Both the position numbers and the translations under genes were made by a program. Below, one piece after another: positions 25,360-34,691 of a DNA stretch of 64,000 bases. The stretch's first letter is position 1. Every line of letters begins with the position of its first letter. Source of the DNA: Bacteroidia bacterium (GTDB taxonomy: Bacteria; Bacteroidota; Bacteroidia; Flavobacteriales_E; Vicingaceae); NCBI GenBank assembly GCA_030433355.1, contig JAUIMG010000005.1, forward strand, positions 62,001-126,000, read 5' to 3'. The notes below the pieces were generated by a model. The model ran no database searches and was not told the origin of the DNA. It saw only the letters and a list, made by a program, of their open reading frames with translations.

Positions 25360-26578
25360 CAGTCTCATCTTTCTTCTATCATGCAATAACAACTATCCAA
25401 ACAAAAATAATTCTAATACAAGGTCGATATTAAAAAAGGGAGGCTGGAAAGTTGAAATGGATCTTAATGGAAAAACTCTTCCATTTTTAATAGAATTAAA
25501 AGAAAAAGAAGGCAAGCTATCTATTTCCATCTTCAACGGAAAGGAAGAAATAAACGTTAATCATATAACTCAAAAACAAGATTCCATATTTTTCGATATG
25601 CCTGTTTTCGAATCTTCTTTTTTCTTAAAAATTGTTGATAGCACAACGCTGGTAGGAAACTGGGTTAATTATTACAAAAGCGATAATTATAAGATTCCTG
25701 TTTCTTTCTATTATGGCGAATCTTATAGGTTTTCAAAAGAATTTTCAAGTGAAACAAAAAATGTCCACAATAAGTATGAAGTGAGCTTTAGTCCAAATAA
25801 AAAAGAAGAGTATAAAGCCATTGGCCTCTTTGAGACCAAGGGAAATAAAGCTTGGGGGACATTCGTTACCGAAACGGGAGACTACAGGTTTTTAGAAGGC
25901 AATATTGCGGGCGACTCTTTATTCTTATCAACCTTTGATGGCTCTCATGCTTTTTTATTTGAAGCAAAAATTCTAGAAGACTCAATAAAAGGAATGTTTT
26001 ATTCTGGTACACATTTTAAAGAAAATTGGATAGCTTTTAAGAATAATGACTTTGAGCTTAGAAACCCTGACTCCTTAACTTTCTCTAGTACAAATCACAT
26101 TAACCTAGTGCTTCCTAACCACAAGGATAGCTTAGTTGATATTAATTCTGATTATTTTAACTCAAAAGTTAAGCTTATACAAATTATGGGTAGTTGGTGC
26201 CCCAACTGCCTAGATGAAAGCATCTACTATACAGATTTATACAATAAATACAATGACCAAGGTTTGGAAATAATAGCGGTTGCTTTTGAAAGAACAAAAA
26301 ACAAAGAGACTGCTTTGTTAAACTTAAAAAAACTTAAAGATAAAACTTCAGCTAACTATATCTTTCTTTTGGGCGGTTCTAGTAGAGATGATAAGCCTTT
26401 AGATGTTTTTCCAATGCTAAACCACATCATGTCTTATCCAACAACAATTTATTTAAATAAAAATAATAAGATAGTAAAGGTTCATACAGGCTTTTATGGC
26501 CCAAGTACATCTAATTTATTTGAAGACTATAAAAAGGAAACAGAAGACTTTATAAAGAGTCTTCTCTTAGAGAAATAA
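25283..26578 (+). CDS. TlpA-like thioredoxin-fold lipoprotein
   Basis: A protein of up to 431 aa with an unusual long N-terminus before a lipoprotein signal: KKIKSFLISSLIFLLSC, where the final Cys would be lipidated. Residues about 50-260 are a beta-rich domain of the kind found N-terminal to TlpA modules. Residues about 275-431 are a TlpA/AhpC-TSA thioredoxin fold with the redox motif WCPNC (C306, C309) and a cis-Pro region YPTTIYL. It should act as an envelope thiol-disulfide reductase. The ATG at 25283 gives a 77-bp overlap with the previous gene and about 20 extra basic residues. Translation may start nearer the signal, at ATA 25340 or TTG 25352, so the start is uncertain. Confidence 0.8.
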   Translation: MSILKKSKSKGRSLKQHKKIKSFLISSLIFLLSCNNNYPNKNNSNTRSILKKGGWKVEMDLNGKTLPFLIELKEKEGKLSISIFNGKEEINVNHITQKQDSIFFDMPVFESSFFLKIVDSTTLVGNWVNYYKSDNYKIPVSFYYGESYRFSKEFSSETKNVHNKYEVSFSPNKKEEYKAIGLFETKGNKAWGTFVTETGDYRFLEGNIAGDSLFLSTFDGSHAFLFEAKILEDSIKGMFYSGTHFKENWIAFKNNDFELRNPDSLTFSSTNHINLVLPNHKDSLVDINSDYFNSKVKLIQIMGSWCPNCLDESIYYTDLYNKYNDQGLEIIAVAFERTKNKETALLNLKKLKDKTSANYIFLLGGSSRDDKPLDVFPMLNHIMSYPTTIYLNKNNKIVKVHTGFYGPSTSNLFEDYKKETEDFIKSLLLEK

Positions 26579-28054
26579 CTATTCAATCAGTTTAATTCTC
26601 TCCTCTCTATTAGCAAGTTCCCAAGCAGTAAGGAATACCAGCTTAGCTACCTTTGCTGTTTTTTCAAAATCTATTTTTTCTACTGTATCAGTCGATTTGT
26701 GATAATCCTCATGAACTCCACTAAAATAAAATATTACAGGAATATTGTTCTTTGCAAAATTATAGTGGTCGGACCTATAATAAAACCTGTTAGGGTCTCC
26801 TTCTTCATTAAAGGTGTAGTCTAAATTAATGTTACAATAAATAGAGTTAACCATTTCACTCACGTCGTGAAGCTCTTTACTTAATCTATCAGAACCTATT
26901 AAATAAATATAGTTGCTATCAGATTGGTGGTTTTTATCATACCTGCCAATCATATCTATATTAAGATTAGCAACAGTATTTTCCAATGGGAATATTGGGT
27001 TGTCTGTATAGTATTTAGAACCTAAAAGTCCTTTTTCTTCTCCTGAAACAGGCATTATTAGAATACTTCTCTTTAAATTATAACCATCCTTTTTTGCATT
27101 CATAAAGGATTCTGCAATTTCAATCAAACTAACCGTTCCCGTTCCATCATCATCAGCACCATTAAAAATTAGCGTATCCTCCATTCCTATGTGATCATAG
27201 TGCGCAGTTAAAACTACTAACTCTTCTTTCTTTTCTAACCCTGGAATATAGGCTAATACATTTTCGCTAGTTAATTCTTCAGTTGGTTTATTAATTTTTA
27301 TAATGAAGTCTGTGCTACTTCCTAACTTCTTTTCAGAACCTTTTTTCTCAATTTTTTTATAATTGTATTTAATTCCTTCTAAAAATGTATTAAAAAAATC
27401 TTCACTGGTTCTTATGGTTAAGGCTTTAAAAACTACATTTTCTTTTAAAGTCATCCTTGCCTTTTTATAGTAGTGCTCGTATTTTTTTGCTTTTTCTTCA
27501 AAATTTTTATCCCAATAAAAAATAGAGCTAACACCCTTATTTTCAGCTAGTTTAATTGCCTTTCTTAGGTTCCAATTATTTGTAGTATCATCTATATATA
27601 TGTAAACGGCTTCAATCTTATTATCTAAATTGCTATAAACTTCTTCCGTTCCATTTCCAACAAAAACAATTTGTGTACTAAATGAAGTATCTCTAATAAT
27701 AGATGGGCTAATCTCAAAATCGTTATGTAATTTAAATGTCTTATTATTCATTTGCACTACTATTCCTTCATTTTTTTGTTCTAATAGTGCAAAGCTTTGT
27801 CTATAATCTAATCCTGAATAATCCTCTATTCCAAAGGATTTAAATTGATCGATTAAATAGTCCATTGCCATTTTTTGACCCTTCTTTCCTGTTTCTCTTC
27901 CTTCGTATCTATCAGATGCAATTATGCTTAAATGTTTTTCAATACCATAAGCATCTATTTGATTAGCATATTTATACGCTATCGAATCAAAACTTTGTGA
28001 AGAAACAATATTTGAAAAAAATAAAAAGATAAACACTAGTATAGCTCTACTCAT
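26579..28054 (-). CDS. Secreted M28-family metallopeptidase
   Basis: A 491-aa peptidase with a signal peptide (residues 1-19). It has an N-terminal extension carrying the motif YEGRETGKKGQKMAMDYL and a C-terminal M28 zinc aminopeptidase domain. Zinc and catalytic residues can be read in order: LTAHYDHIG (His, Asp), NGADDDGTGTV (bridging Asp), SGEEKGLLGS (catalytic Glu and ligand Glu), NLNIDMIGRYD (Asp) and RSDHYNFAKNNIPVIFYFSG (His). It probably removes N-terminal amino acids from peptides outside the cytoplasm. It is transcribed leftward 2 bp after rpiB, and converges with the TlpA-like gene with no gap. Confidence 0.93.
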   Translation of the reverse strand: MSRAILVFIFLFFSNIVSSQSFDSIAYKYANQIDAYGIEKHLSIIASDRYEGRETGKKGQKMAMDYLIDQFKSFGIEDYSGLDYRQSFALLEQKNEGIVVQMNNKTFKLHNDFEISPSIIRDTSFSTQIVFVGNGTEEVYSNLDNKIEAVYIYIDDTTNNWNLRKAIKLAENKGVSSIFYWDKNFEEKAKKYEHYYKKARMTLKENVVFKALTIRTSEDFFNTFLEGIKYNYKKIEKKGSEKKLGSSTDFIIKINKPTEELTSENVLAYIPGLEKKEELVVLTAHYDHIGMEDTLIFNGADDDGTGTVSLIEIAESFMNAKKDGYNLKRSILIMPVSGEEKGLLGSKYYTDNPIFPLENTVANLNIDMIGRYDKNHQSDSNYIYLIGSDRLSKELHDVSEMVNSIYCNINLDYTFNEEGDPNRFYYRSDHYNFAKNNIPVIFYFSGVHEDYHKSTDTVEKIDFEKTAKVAKLVFLTAWELANREERIKLIE

Positions 28055-28056
28055 TT

Positions 28057-28485
28057 CTAAATATTTATTTTATTTACTCTCTTTTGATGTCTACCTCCTT
28101 CAAATTTTGTTTCTAAAAAAACTTTAACGCATTCTAATGCAGTTTCTTTATCTATATATCTAGCAGGTAGTGCTATAATATTGGCATCATTATGCATTCT
28201 AGCTAATTCTGCTAGCTCTTTGTTCCAGGCAATTGCAGATCTAATACTGGCATGCTTATTTAGTGTCATATTAATACCATTTGCACTACCACAAATAGCA
28301 ATGCCAAACTTATTATTTCCATTTACAATTGAAATAGCTAGTGGATGAGCAATATCTGGATAATCACAACTTTCTTCAGTAAAAGGGCCAAAATCTTCAA
28401 TTTCATTGCCCTCCTTTGTAAGTATTTCTTTTAAATAGTTTTTTAATTGGTAACCAGCATGATCACCGCCAATAGCTATTTTCAT
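28057..28485 (-). CDS. rpiB: Ribose-5-phosphate isomerase B
   Basis: A 142-aa RpiB/LacAB-family enzyme that interconverts ribose 5-phosphate and ribulose 5-phosphate in the pentose phosphate pathway. Hallmarks are the start IAIGGDHAGYQLKNYL, the substrate loop DYPDIAHPLA, the catalytic-Cys block IAICGSANGINMTLNK and RSAIAWNKELAELARMHNDAN. The C-terminal FEGGRHQKRVNKI is also typical. It starts the leftward rpiB-M28 peptidase pair, with a long AT-rich intergenic region upstream. Confidence 0.95.
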   Translation of the reverse strand: MKIAIGGDHAGYQLKNYLKEILTKEGNEIEDFGPFTEESCDYPDIAHPLAISIVNGNNKFGIAICGSANGINMTLNKHASIRSAIAWNKELAELARMHNDANIIALPARYIDKETALECVKVFLETKFEGGRHQKRVNKINI

Positions 28486-28897
28486 ATTTTACCTTATTGT
28501 TAATTAAATGTTAGTAATGTTAACTTATGTGCTAATAAGCGTTTCATAAGTAATTACATAAATATGTTGTTATTCTTACTTTTTATTAGAAAGGATAAAC
28601 TTCTAAATTAATATAATTTATTTCTGTTCTTTTTCTACCAACTTATGAACAATGATTAAACTATAAATGAAGCTCATCTTAATGTAATTTTATAATCTAA
28701 TAACTTTTAAAAGTTATGTTTATAAAACTTAAAATTGATTAAAATTCAATACTGTAGACAATAGATGTTGTTTATTAGTTGTTACTAATATTTTATAAAA
28801 TACATAAGCAACTAAATTTTAGTTTTTTAATTAACCATATGAACGTTATAATAGTAACAATAACCTTTTTAAAATTTTTTATTTAATATAATATATA
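28486..28897. other. 412-bp AT-rich intergenic region with palindromes
   Basis: The only gap longer than 300 bp in the window. It separates rpiB (leftward) from the MORN-protein operon (rightward), so it should hold both promoters. It is very AT-rich, and no clear TAnnTTTG box near either start was found. It contains a perfect 18-bp palindrome at 28700-28717 (ATAACTTTTAAAAGTTAT), an inverted repeat ACTTATG/CATAAGT at 28523-28551, and AACTAAA-T-TTTAGTT at 28810-28824. No convincing small gene or RNA was recognised. Confidence 0.5.
28700..28717. repeat. Perfect 18-bp palindrome
   Basis: ATAACTTTTAAAAGTTAT reads identically on both strands. It lies 180 bp upstream of the MORN-protein gene and 215 bp from rpiB. 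It could be a dimeric regulator site; the downstream LytTR regulator is one candidate, although LytTR proteins usually bind direct repeats. In such AT-rich DNA a chance palindrome is possible. Confidence 0.4.
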
Positions 28898-30427
28898 TTG
28901 TTAAAAACTAAGTACATAATATTTTTTCTTTTTTTCTATTCTTTTTCTCATGCACAAATTTTGGATAAAGAAAATTCAAATTATAAAGCATTTTATTATG
29001 AGAATGGAAATATTTCTAGTGAAGGAAACTTAGTAAATGGAAAGCCCAATGGTTATTGGATTACATACTATAATAATGGTATAATTAAGTCAGAGGGTAA
29101 TAGGAAAAATTTTGAATTAGATAGTTTATGGTTTTTTTATAATACTAATGGAGACCTTAAGCAGATAATAGAATACAGAAATGGTCTCAAAAATGGAATT
29201 AGTAAAACTTATGAAAACTGTTATTTAAAACAAATAAGTTATTATAAAAACAATATAAAAGATAGTGTTTCAATTGAATTTTATTTAGACAGTAATGAAA
29301 CTATAAAATCTCTAACACCTTATAAAGAAGGAAGAGAAGAAGGTATAAAATATGAATATGCTAAAGATGGAAGAATTATAACTATCGTAGAATATAAAAA
29401 AGGATTTATTGTAAATAAAGAAAAGATAAATAGGAGGGATCAAAATGAATTTAAAACAGGCATTTGGAAAGACTTTTATAAGAACATGAAGGTTAAGGAA
29501 GAAAAACGTTTTAAAGAGAATAAGCTAAATGGATATTACAAGTATTATGGACCAGATGGACAATTGGATTCAGCCAATCTTTATATTATGGGTATTAAGC
29601 AATTAGATGAACAAAATTCAGCAGATTTTGAAATATTAACAGATTACTATACAGATGGAGTTATAAAAGAAACTAGCGTTTATAATTCAATTGGTAATAA
29701 GAATGGAGTTAATCAGTTTTATAATAAAGATGGTAAAGTAGATTCTTCTAAAGTTTATAAAAATGGAAATTTATTATCTAAGGGTTTAATAGATGAAGCA
29801 GGATATTATCAAGGATATTGGGAGTATTACTATTTAACAGGAGAATTAAAATCTAAAGGAAACTATAAGGATAGTAAGAAAATAGGAGAATGGATTTATT
29901 ATTTTAAAAATGGAAATATCGAACAAAAAGGAAAATTTGATGCAAATGGTAAGTTTACTTCAAAATGGACCTGGTATTATGAAAATGGAAAAATTTTAAG
30001 GGAAGAAGAATTTTTAAAAGGCATTGAAGATGGTTATTTAGTTGAATATGATAAAAATGGAAACGTAATTACAGAAGGAGAATATTTAGAGGGAGAAAAA
30101 GAAGGAGAATGGTTTTATAGCTTAAATGACCATCAAGAAAATGGAAAATATCTATATGGCGAAAGAAATGGATATTGGGAGTTTAAACATTCAAATGGAA
30201 AACTAGCTTTTAAGGGTGTTTTCTTAGAAGGAATTCCTGATGGAGAGCATTTATACTATAACCAAGAAGGCTTATTAATCAAGAAAGAAGAATATAGTTT
30301 TGGGGAAAAAGAAGGTAAATGGGTTTGGTATGATGATTATGGAAATGAAAAACTTTCCATAATCTATAAAGACAATAAAGAGAAAAAAATAAATGGAGAG
30401 AAAACAAAGTTTGATAAAATTAAATAG
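28898..30427 (+). CDS. Secreted MORN-repeat protein (YwqK-like)
   Basis: A 509-aa protein with a signal peptide (residues 1-20, ending SHAQ) and then almost entirely MORN/YwqK-type beta-hairpin repeats of about 23 residues. Examples are YYNNGIIKSEGNRKNFELDS, WEYYYLTGELKSKGNYKDSK and WYYENGKILREEEFLKGIED; roughly 15-18 copies can be counted with varying decay. MORN repeats form elongated sheets that bind proteins or lipids. Some such proteins are annotated as antitoxins, but no toxin partner is near. The start is TTG at 28898. The gene lies 25 bp upstream of a large sensor kinase in the same direction, suggesting a surface sensor component or target of that system. Confidence 0.82.
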   Translation: MLKTKYIIFFLFFYSFSHAQILDKENSNYKAFYYENGNISSEGNLVNGKPNGYWITYYNNGIIKSEGNRKNFELDSLWFFYNTNGDLKQIIEYRNGLKNGISKTYENCYLKQISYYKNNIKDSVSIEFYLDSNETIKSLTPYKEGREEGIKYEYAKDGRIITIVEYKKGFIVNKEKINRRDQNEFKTGIWKDFYKNMKVKEEKRFKENKLNGYYKYYGPDGQLDSANLYIMGIKQLDEQNSADFEILTDYYTDGVIKETSVYNSIGNKNGVNQFYNKDGKVDSSKVYKNGNLLSKGLIDEAGYYQGYWEYYYLTGELKSKGNYKDSKKIGEWIYYFKNGNIEQKGKFDANGKFTSKWTWYYENGKILREEEFLKGIEDGYLVEYDKNGNVITEGEYLEGEKEGEWFYSLNDHQENGKYLYGERNGYWEFKHSNGKLAFKGVFLEGIPDGEHLYYNQEGLLIKKEEYSFGEKEGKWVWYDDYGNEKLSIIYKDNKEKKINGEKTKFDKIK

Positions 30428-30452
30428 GGTTTCTATTTAATATATTTACTAT

Positions 30453-33400
30453 ATGGATAACTCCATTTTTTCTTCTCTTTTAAAAAAGGTTAACTCAAAG
30501 AATTTATTAAAGCTTGAAATTTTAATTGCATGCTTAGTAGTTAACTTTTTTGCCTTTCTTTTTTCAAAGTTTAATATAGAAGGTTATACATTAAGCAATG
30601 GATTTATGCTTAGTGGTTTATATTTTTCAATTTTTTTATTAAGCTTTATTATAGAATTCAAAAATTATACACTAAAAAGGATAATTCTATCTCTTTATGG
30701 TTTATCTATTTTAATAGTATTATTTATTGCTTTTATCAATGATTTTGATACCATAAATATGGTAGCATTCCTTTTTGTTTTTACTTTTTTTTCCGTTTCC
30801 CAAGATTCTATTAGAAGTCATTTATTAATTAGTATATCTGTTTTTATTGTACTTACAGCATGTTTAATTTTTTTAAAGGAAAAGGAACCGAATAGCATAG
30901 CTCTTTATTTAGCCTCTTTTTTAATTATTTCTTTTACAGGAATAGGTCTTACCTATTCTAGAAGCCACTTAAGAAAGACTATTGGCAAAAGACAAAACCT
31001 TTTAGAACACATATTTAATAATTCAACAGATGGTTTGATTTTATTAGATATGCAGTCTAAAAAAGTTATTGATTTAAATAAACTTTTTGCAGAAATAATA
31101 AATGTTCATGACGCTAAAGAACTTATAGGGACAAACTATGAAAGATTAAAAGTTGGAACTAAATACATTTTTAAGATAATTGATTTTACTAGAGCTGTTT
31201 CTATAGAATTGGCAGATAAGAGAGTTTTAAATATCAATTCAAAGCTCATTACATATGATGGAAAAGAATTGATTTTAGCAAGTTTAAAATCATTTAAAAA
31301 TAGAGAGGTATTAGAAAGGTCTTTTGAAGTAGATAGATTAGTTAAAATATCCGAAGAGTCATATAAATATCTTTTTGATGAAAGTAGCTCTTTAATATGT
31401 TTATTAAATAGGGCTGGAGAAATAGTTGATGTAAATAAAGCAACTATTGACTTAACTGGTTATTCAAAAGAAATACTATTAGGAAAGAATTATAGTTTCT
31501 TAGATTTTGATGAAAAATATTCTATTGGTAGAGATGAGATTAATGAGAAAGCGTGGCTAGGAGAAAAACAAACAATAGAAAAGGCCATAAAAGATATAGA
31601 TGGAAAAAGAATTGATATAGAAGTTATTATTCAAAAAGGGAAATACTTCAACGAGGAAGTTTTAATATGTAATTCTAGGAACATCTCAGAAAGAATTAAT
31701 CTACAAAAAGAAATAAAGAAAAATTATGATCGCTTTACAGCACTTTTTGAACTATCTCCTGTAGCTATTGCAGTTTCAAGTATGAAAGGAGAAATAATAG
31801 ATTTTAATAAAAGTTTTATAAAATTATTAGAATACACACCAAAGGAGTTAAAGGAATTAACAATAAAGGACATTTCGCATCCTGACGATATGGAAACAAA
31901 CTTATTATTGAGGAAAAACCTTCTTGAGAAAGGCAAGGCTTCTATGGAGATGAAAAAAAGATACTTATCTAAATCAGGAAAAATTATTTCAACCTATTTG
32001 AATGTTGTTTTACAAAATGATGAAAAAGGAAACCCAGCTTTTTTCTTGGGCCAAATAATTGATATAAGCGATATAGAAGCAGGTAGAAAAAAACTTGAAG
32101 AGTCTGAGAGAAGTTATCGTGACTTGTTTGACAATTCCTATGATCTTCTTTATATAATTAATAGAGAAAATAAAATTATTGATGTTAATAATGAAGTTAT
32201 TAAAAAGTATGGTTACTCAAAAGAAGAAATAATTTCTGGAACACCAGAAATTTTTGCAGCACCAGAATTAAACGATATTGAAATCATTACCAAAAGGATG
32301 TTGAGGGCCTGGGATGGAGAAGACCAAACAGTTTTGTGGTGGAGTAAGAAAAAAAACAATGAAATTTTTCCTAAAGACTTGAACTTTAGAAAAGGAATGT
32401 ACAATGGAGAAGAAGTTCTAATAGCAACAGGAAGAGATATTTCTGAATCTTACAATTATGAAAAAGAATTAGAAAAGAAAGAGAAAAGGTATAGAGATTT
32501 ATTCGAAAGGAATTTAGCCGGTGTTTATAGAACCAATAGAGAGGGTTTAATATTAGAGTGTAATGAAGCGTTTGCAAGAATATTTGGCTATTTAGACCCG
32601 AATAAAATAAAAAACATAAAGTATGCAGTAGATTTTTACAAGTCTGCAGAAGAGAGAGAAGCTCTCATGAAAGAGCTAGATAAAAATGATTTTGTAGAGG
32701 GGAAGCAAATACAACTGATTAAAAAAAATGGAGACGAAATTATAGCTCTACTTAACGTTTCTAAGATTAGCAAAGAAGAAGGAGAAGAGTATTTTGAGGG
32801 AAATTTATTCGATATTTCTGAGCTTTATAAAGCACAAGAGTTATTAAAAGAAAGCGAAAAAAAGTATAAACAACTGGTGGATAATTCATCTTATGGAGTT
32901 GTTATTTTAGATAGAACGGATAAAGTTTTATTTACAAATGAAAAAGCGTTAAAAATATTATATAGCGACGATATTAATAAAAGCGATGAATTAAGCATAA
33001 ATCAATTATTTGCCAGTAACAACCTTAACTCTTTCAATAACATAAATAACTATTATATAAAAAACAACAGACAGTTTGTAGAAATACAAACTAGTAATAA
33101 AAATAACAAAGAGCTTTATTTGGAAGTAAACCCATCGAGTATAAGTTTCGAAAATAAGGAATGTATACAACTTTCTTTCACAGATATATCTGATAAAAAA
33201 AGAGCAGAACTAGAAAGTGAAAAAGCAAGAACCGTTGAAAACTACAATAGAAGATTACAAGCTGAGTTAGACGAAAAAGAGAAAGCTCAAAAGCGTTTAG
33301 TAGACGCACAATCCTATATGGCTGGAATCATTGAAAGCTCTATTGATATGATTTTTACTACAGATATTAATGGAAATATAAATAAACTAAATAGTGCCGC

Positions 33401-34691
33401 TCTAAATAAACTCAGTTACCTTCAATCTAATGTTGTAGGAAAGCCATTAGAGTTACTTTTTGAAAATGAGGAAAAGGGAAAAGAAATAATACATCAACTT
33501 AGAAGTAACAATTCATTTAGTGGAGAGGTTAGGATGAAAAGAAATGATGGTAGTAGCTTTTTAGCCTTTTCCTCGATAACAAATCTTTACAATGCTGAAG
33601 GAGTTGTTTTGGGAATTATGGGGGTTTCTAGAGATATTACAGATATAAAAAAGAAAGAAACCGAAATACGTGAACAAGCGGCCAAACTTAACGCAATTAT
33701 AGAAAGCAGTTCTCATTTCTTTTTTACAATAAATAGAGATTTCTTAATAACATCCTTCAACGAGCTTTTTAAAGAAGATTTGAAGAAGTATATGAATTAT
33801 GAGGTTAAAGAGAATGAAAGCTTTTTGAATATTATTTCCCTTTTCAGCGAGGATAAAAAGGAAAAGTCTATAGAAAGTTGGAAGAAGAAGCTCCAGGGAT
33901 CCTTCTTAGGAGTATCCAATAGTTTTGAAATTAAAGGCAAAGATGTTTTTGGAAAGCCTTATTACAGAGAAGTATTTCTAGACCCCATTCAAAGCGAAGA
34001 TGAAAGAATTGAAGAAGTTTCTGGTATTGGACACGATATAACTGAAAAAAAGATTTCAGAGGAAGAACTGAAAAGTTCTTTAAAAGAAAAGGATGTTTTA
34101 TTAAAAGAGGTTCATCATCGCGTAAAAAACAATATGCAAGTCATATCTAGTATACTGAATTTGCAAAGTTCCTACATATCCGATGAAAAGGTATTGTCTA
34201 TTTTGAGAGAAAGCCAAAATAGGATTAAGTCTATGGCTATTATTCATGAGAAGCTTTATAGAACAAAAGACTTTTCAAGTATTAAATTTTCTGAATATGT
34301 AGAAAATTTAGCCGAAAGTATTGTTAGAACTTATGAGTATAATGAGGCAGAGATAGAAATAGTATTTAACTTAGAAGAAGTTTTACTAAATTTAGATATG
34401 GCAATCCCTTGCGGTCTAATAATAAATGAATTAATTTCGAACTCGCTTAAATACGCGTTTAATTCTAACGAGAAAGGAAAAATAGAAATAAATTTAAGTG
34501 AGAGCAACGAGGAGGTTAAACTTCAAATTGCAGATAATGGTGTTGGTATACCTAAAGAAATTAATTTTAAAAAAACAGAAACATTAGGGCTCCAACTGGT
34601 AAACACTTTAACTCAACAATTAGAAGGTACAATTGAATTAGAAGTTGATAAGGGAACAAAATTTAAATTGAACTTCAAAAAGCAGATATAA
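30453..34691 (+). CDS. Multi-PAS membrane histidine kinase (HisKA_2 type)
   Basis: A 1412-aa sensor kinase. About six hydrophobic helices occupy residues 15-175. Eight PAS-like domains follow, at about 185-300, 305-425, 428-545, 553-675, 680-795, 800-915, 950-1065 and 1075-1195, several starting with a repeated signature such as SYRDLFDNSYDLLYIINREN. The transmitter is of the HisKA_2 type, LKEVHHRVKNNMQVISS with H1221/H1222 as phosphorylation site, and a HATPase domain follows with N box GLIINELISNSLKYAF and G box DNGVGIP. It probably responds to several cytoplasmic cues and a membrane signal. Its stop overlaps the ATG of the LytTR response regulator (TAATG), so the pair is coupled. Confidence 0.93.
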   Translation: MDNSIFSSLLKKVNSKNLLKLEILIACLVVNFFAFLFSKFNIEGYTLSNGFMLSGLYFSIFLLSFIIEFKNYTLKRIILSLYGLSILIVLFIAFINDFDTINMVAFLFVFTFFSVSQDSIRSHLLISISVFIVLTACLIFLKEKEPNSIALYLASFLIISFTGIGLTYSRSHLRKTIGKRQNLLEHIFNNSTDGLILLDMQSKKVIDLNKLFAEIINVHDAKELIGTNYERLKVGTKYIFKIIDFTRAVSIELADKRVLNINSKLITYDGKELILASLKSFKNREVLERSFEVDRLVKISEESYKYLFDESSSLICLLNRAGEIVDVNKATIDLTGYSKEILLGKNYSFLDFDEKYSIGRDEINEKAWLGEKQTIEKAIKDIDGKRIDIEVIIQKGKYFNEEVLICNSRNISERINLQKEIKKNYDRFTALFELSPVAIAVSSMKGEIIDFNKSFIKLLEYTPKELKELTIKDISHPDDMETNLLLRKNLLEKGKASMEMKKRYLSKSGKIISTYLNVVLQNDEKGNPAFFLGQIIDISDIEAGRKKLEESERSYRDLFDNSYDLLYIINRENKIIDVNNEVIKKYGYSKEEIISGTPEIFAAPELNDIEIITKRMLRAWDGEDQTVLWWSKKKNNEIFPKDLNFRKGMYNGEEVLIATGRDISESYNYEKELEKKEKRYRDLFERNLAGVYRTNREGLILECNEAFARIFGYLDPNKIKNIKYAVDFYKSAEEREALMKELDKNDFVEGKQIQLIKKNGDEIIALLNVSKISKEEGEEYFEGNLFDISELYKAQELLKESEKKYKQLVDNSSYGVVILDRTDKVLFTNEKALKILYSDDINKSDELSINQLFASNNLNSFNNINNYYIKNNRQFVEIQTSNKNNKELYLEVNPSSISFENKECIQLSFTDISDKKRAELESEKARTVENYNRRLQAELDEKEKAQKRLVDAQSYMAGIIESSIDMIFTTDINGNINKLNSAALNKLSYLQSNVVGKPLELLFENEEKGKEIIHQLRSNNSFSGEVRMKRNDGSSFLAFSSITNLYNAEGVVLGIMGVSRDITDIKKKETEIREQAAKLNAIIESSSHFFFTINRDFLITSFNELFKEDLKKYMNYEVKENESFLNIISLFSEDKKEKSIESWKKKLQGSFLGVSNSFEIKGKDVFGKPYYREVFLDPIQSEDERIEEVSGIGHDITEKKISEEELKSSLKEKDVLLKEVHHRVKNNMQVISSILNLQSSYISDEKVLSILRESQNRIKSMAIIHEKLYRTKDFSSIKFSEYVENLAESIVRTYEYNEAEIEIVFNLEEVLLNLDMAIPCGLIINELISNSLKYAFNSNEKGKIEINLSESNEEVKLQIADNGVGIPKEINFKKTETLGLQLVNTLTQQLEGTIELEVDKGTKFKLNFKKQI

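Noticed and set aside
28898-30427. MORN protein as an antitoxin of a toxin-antitoxin pair
   Set aside because: It has a signal peptide and no small toxin gene is adjacent; the YwqK antitoxin label is only a family name.
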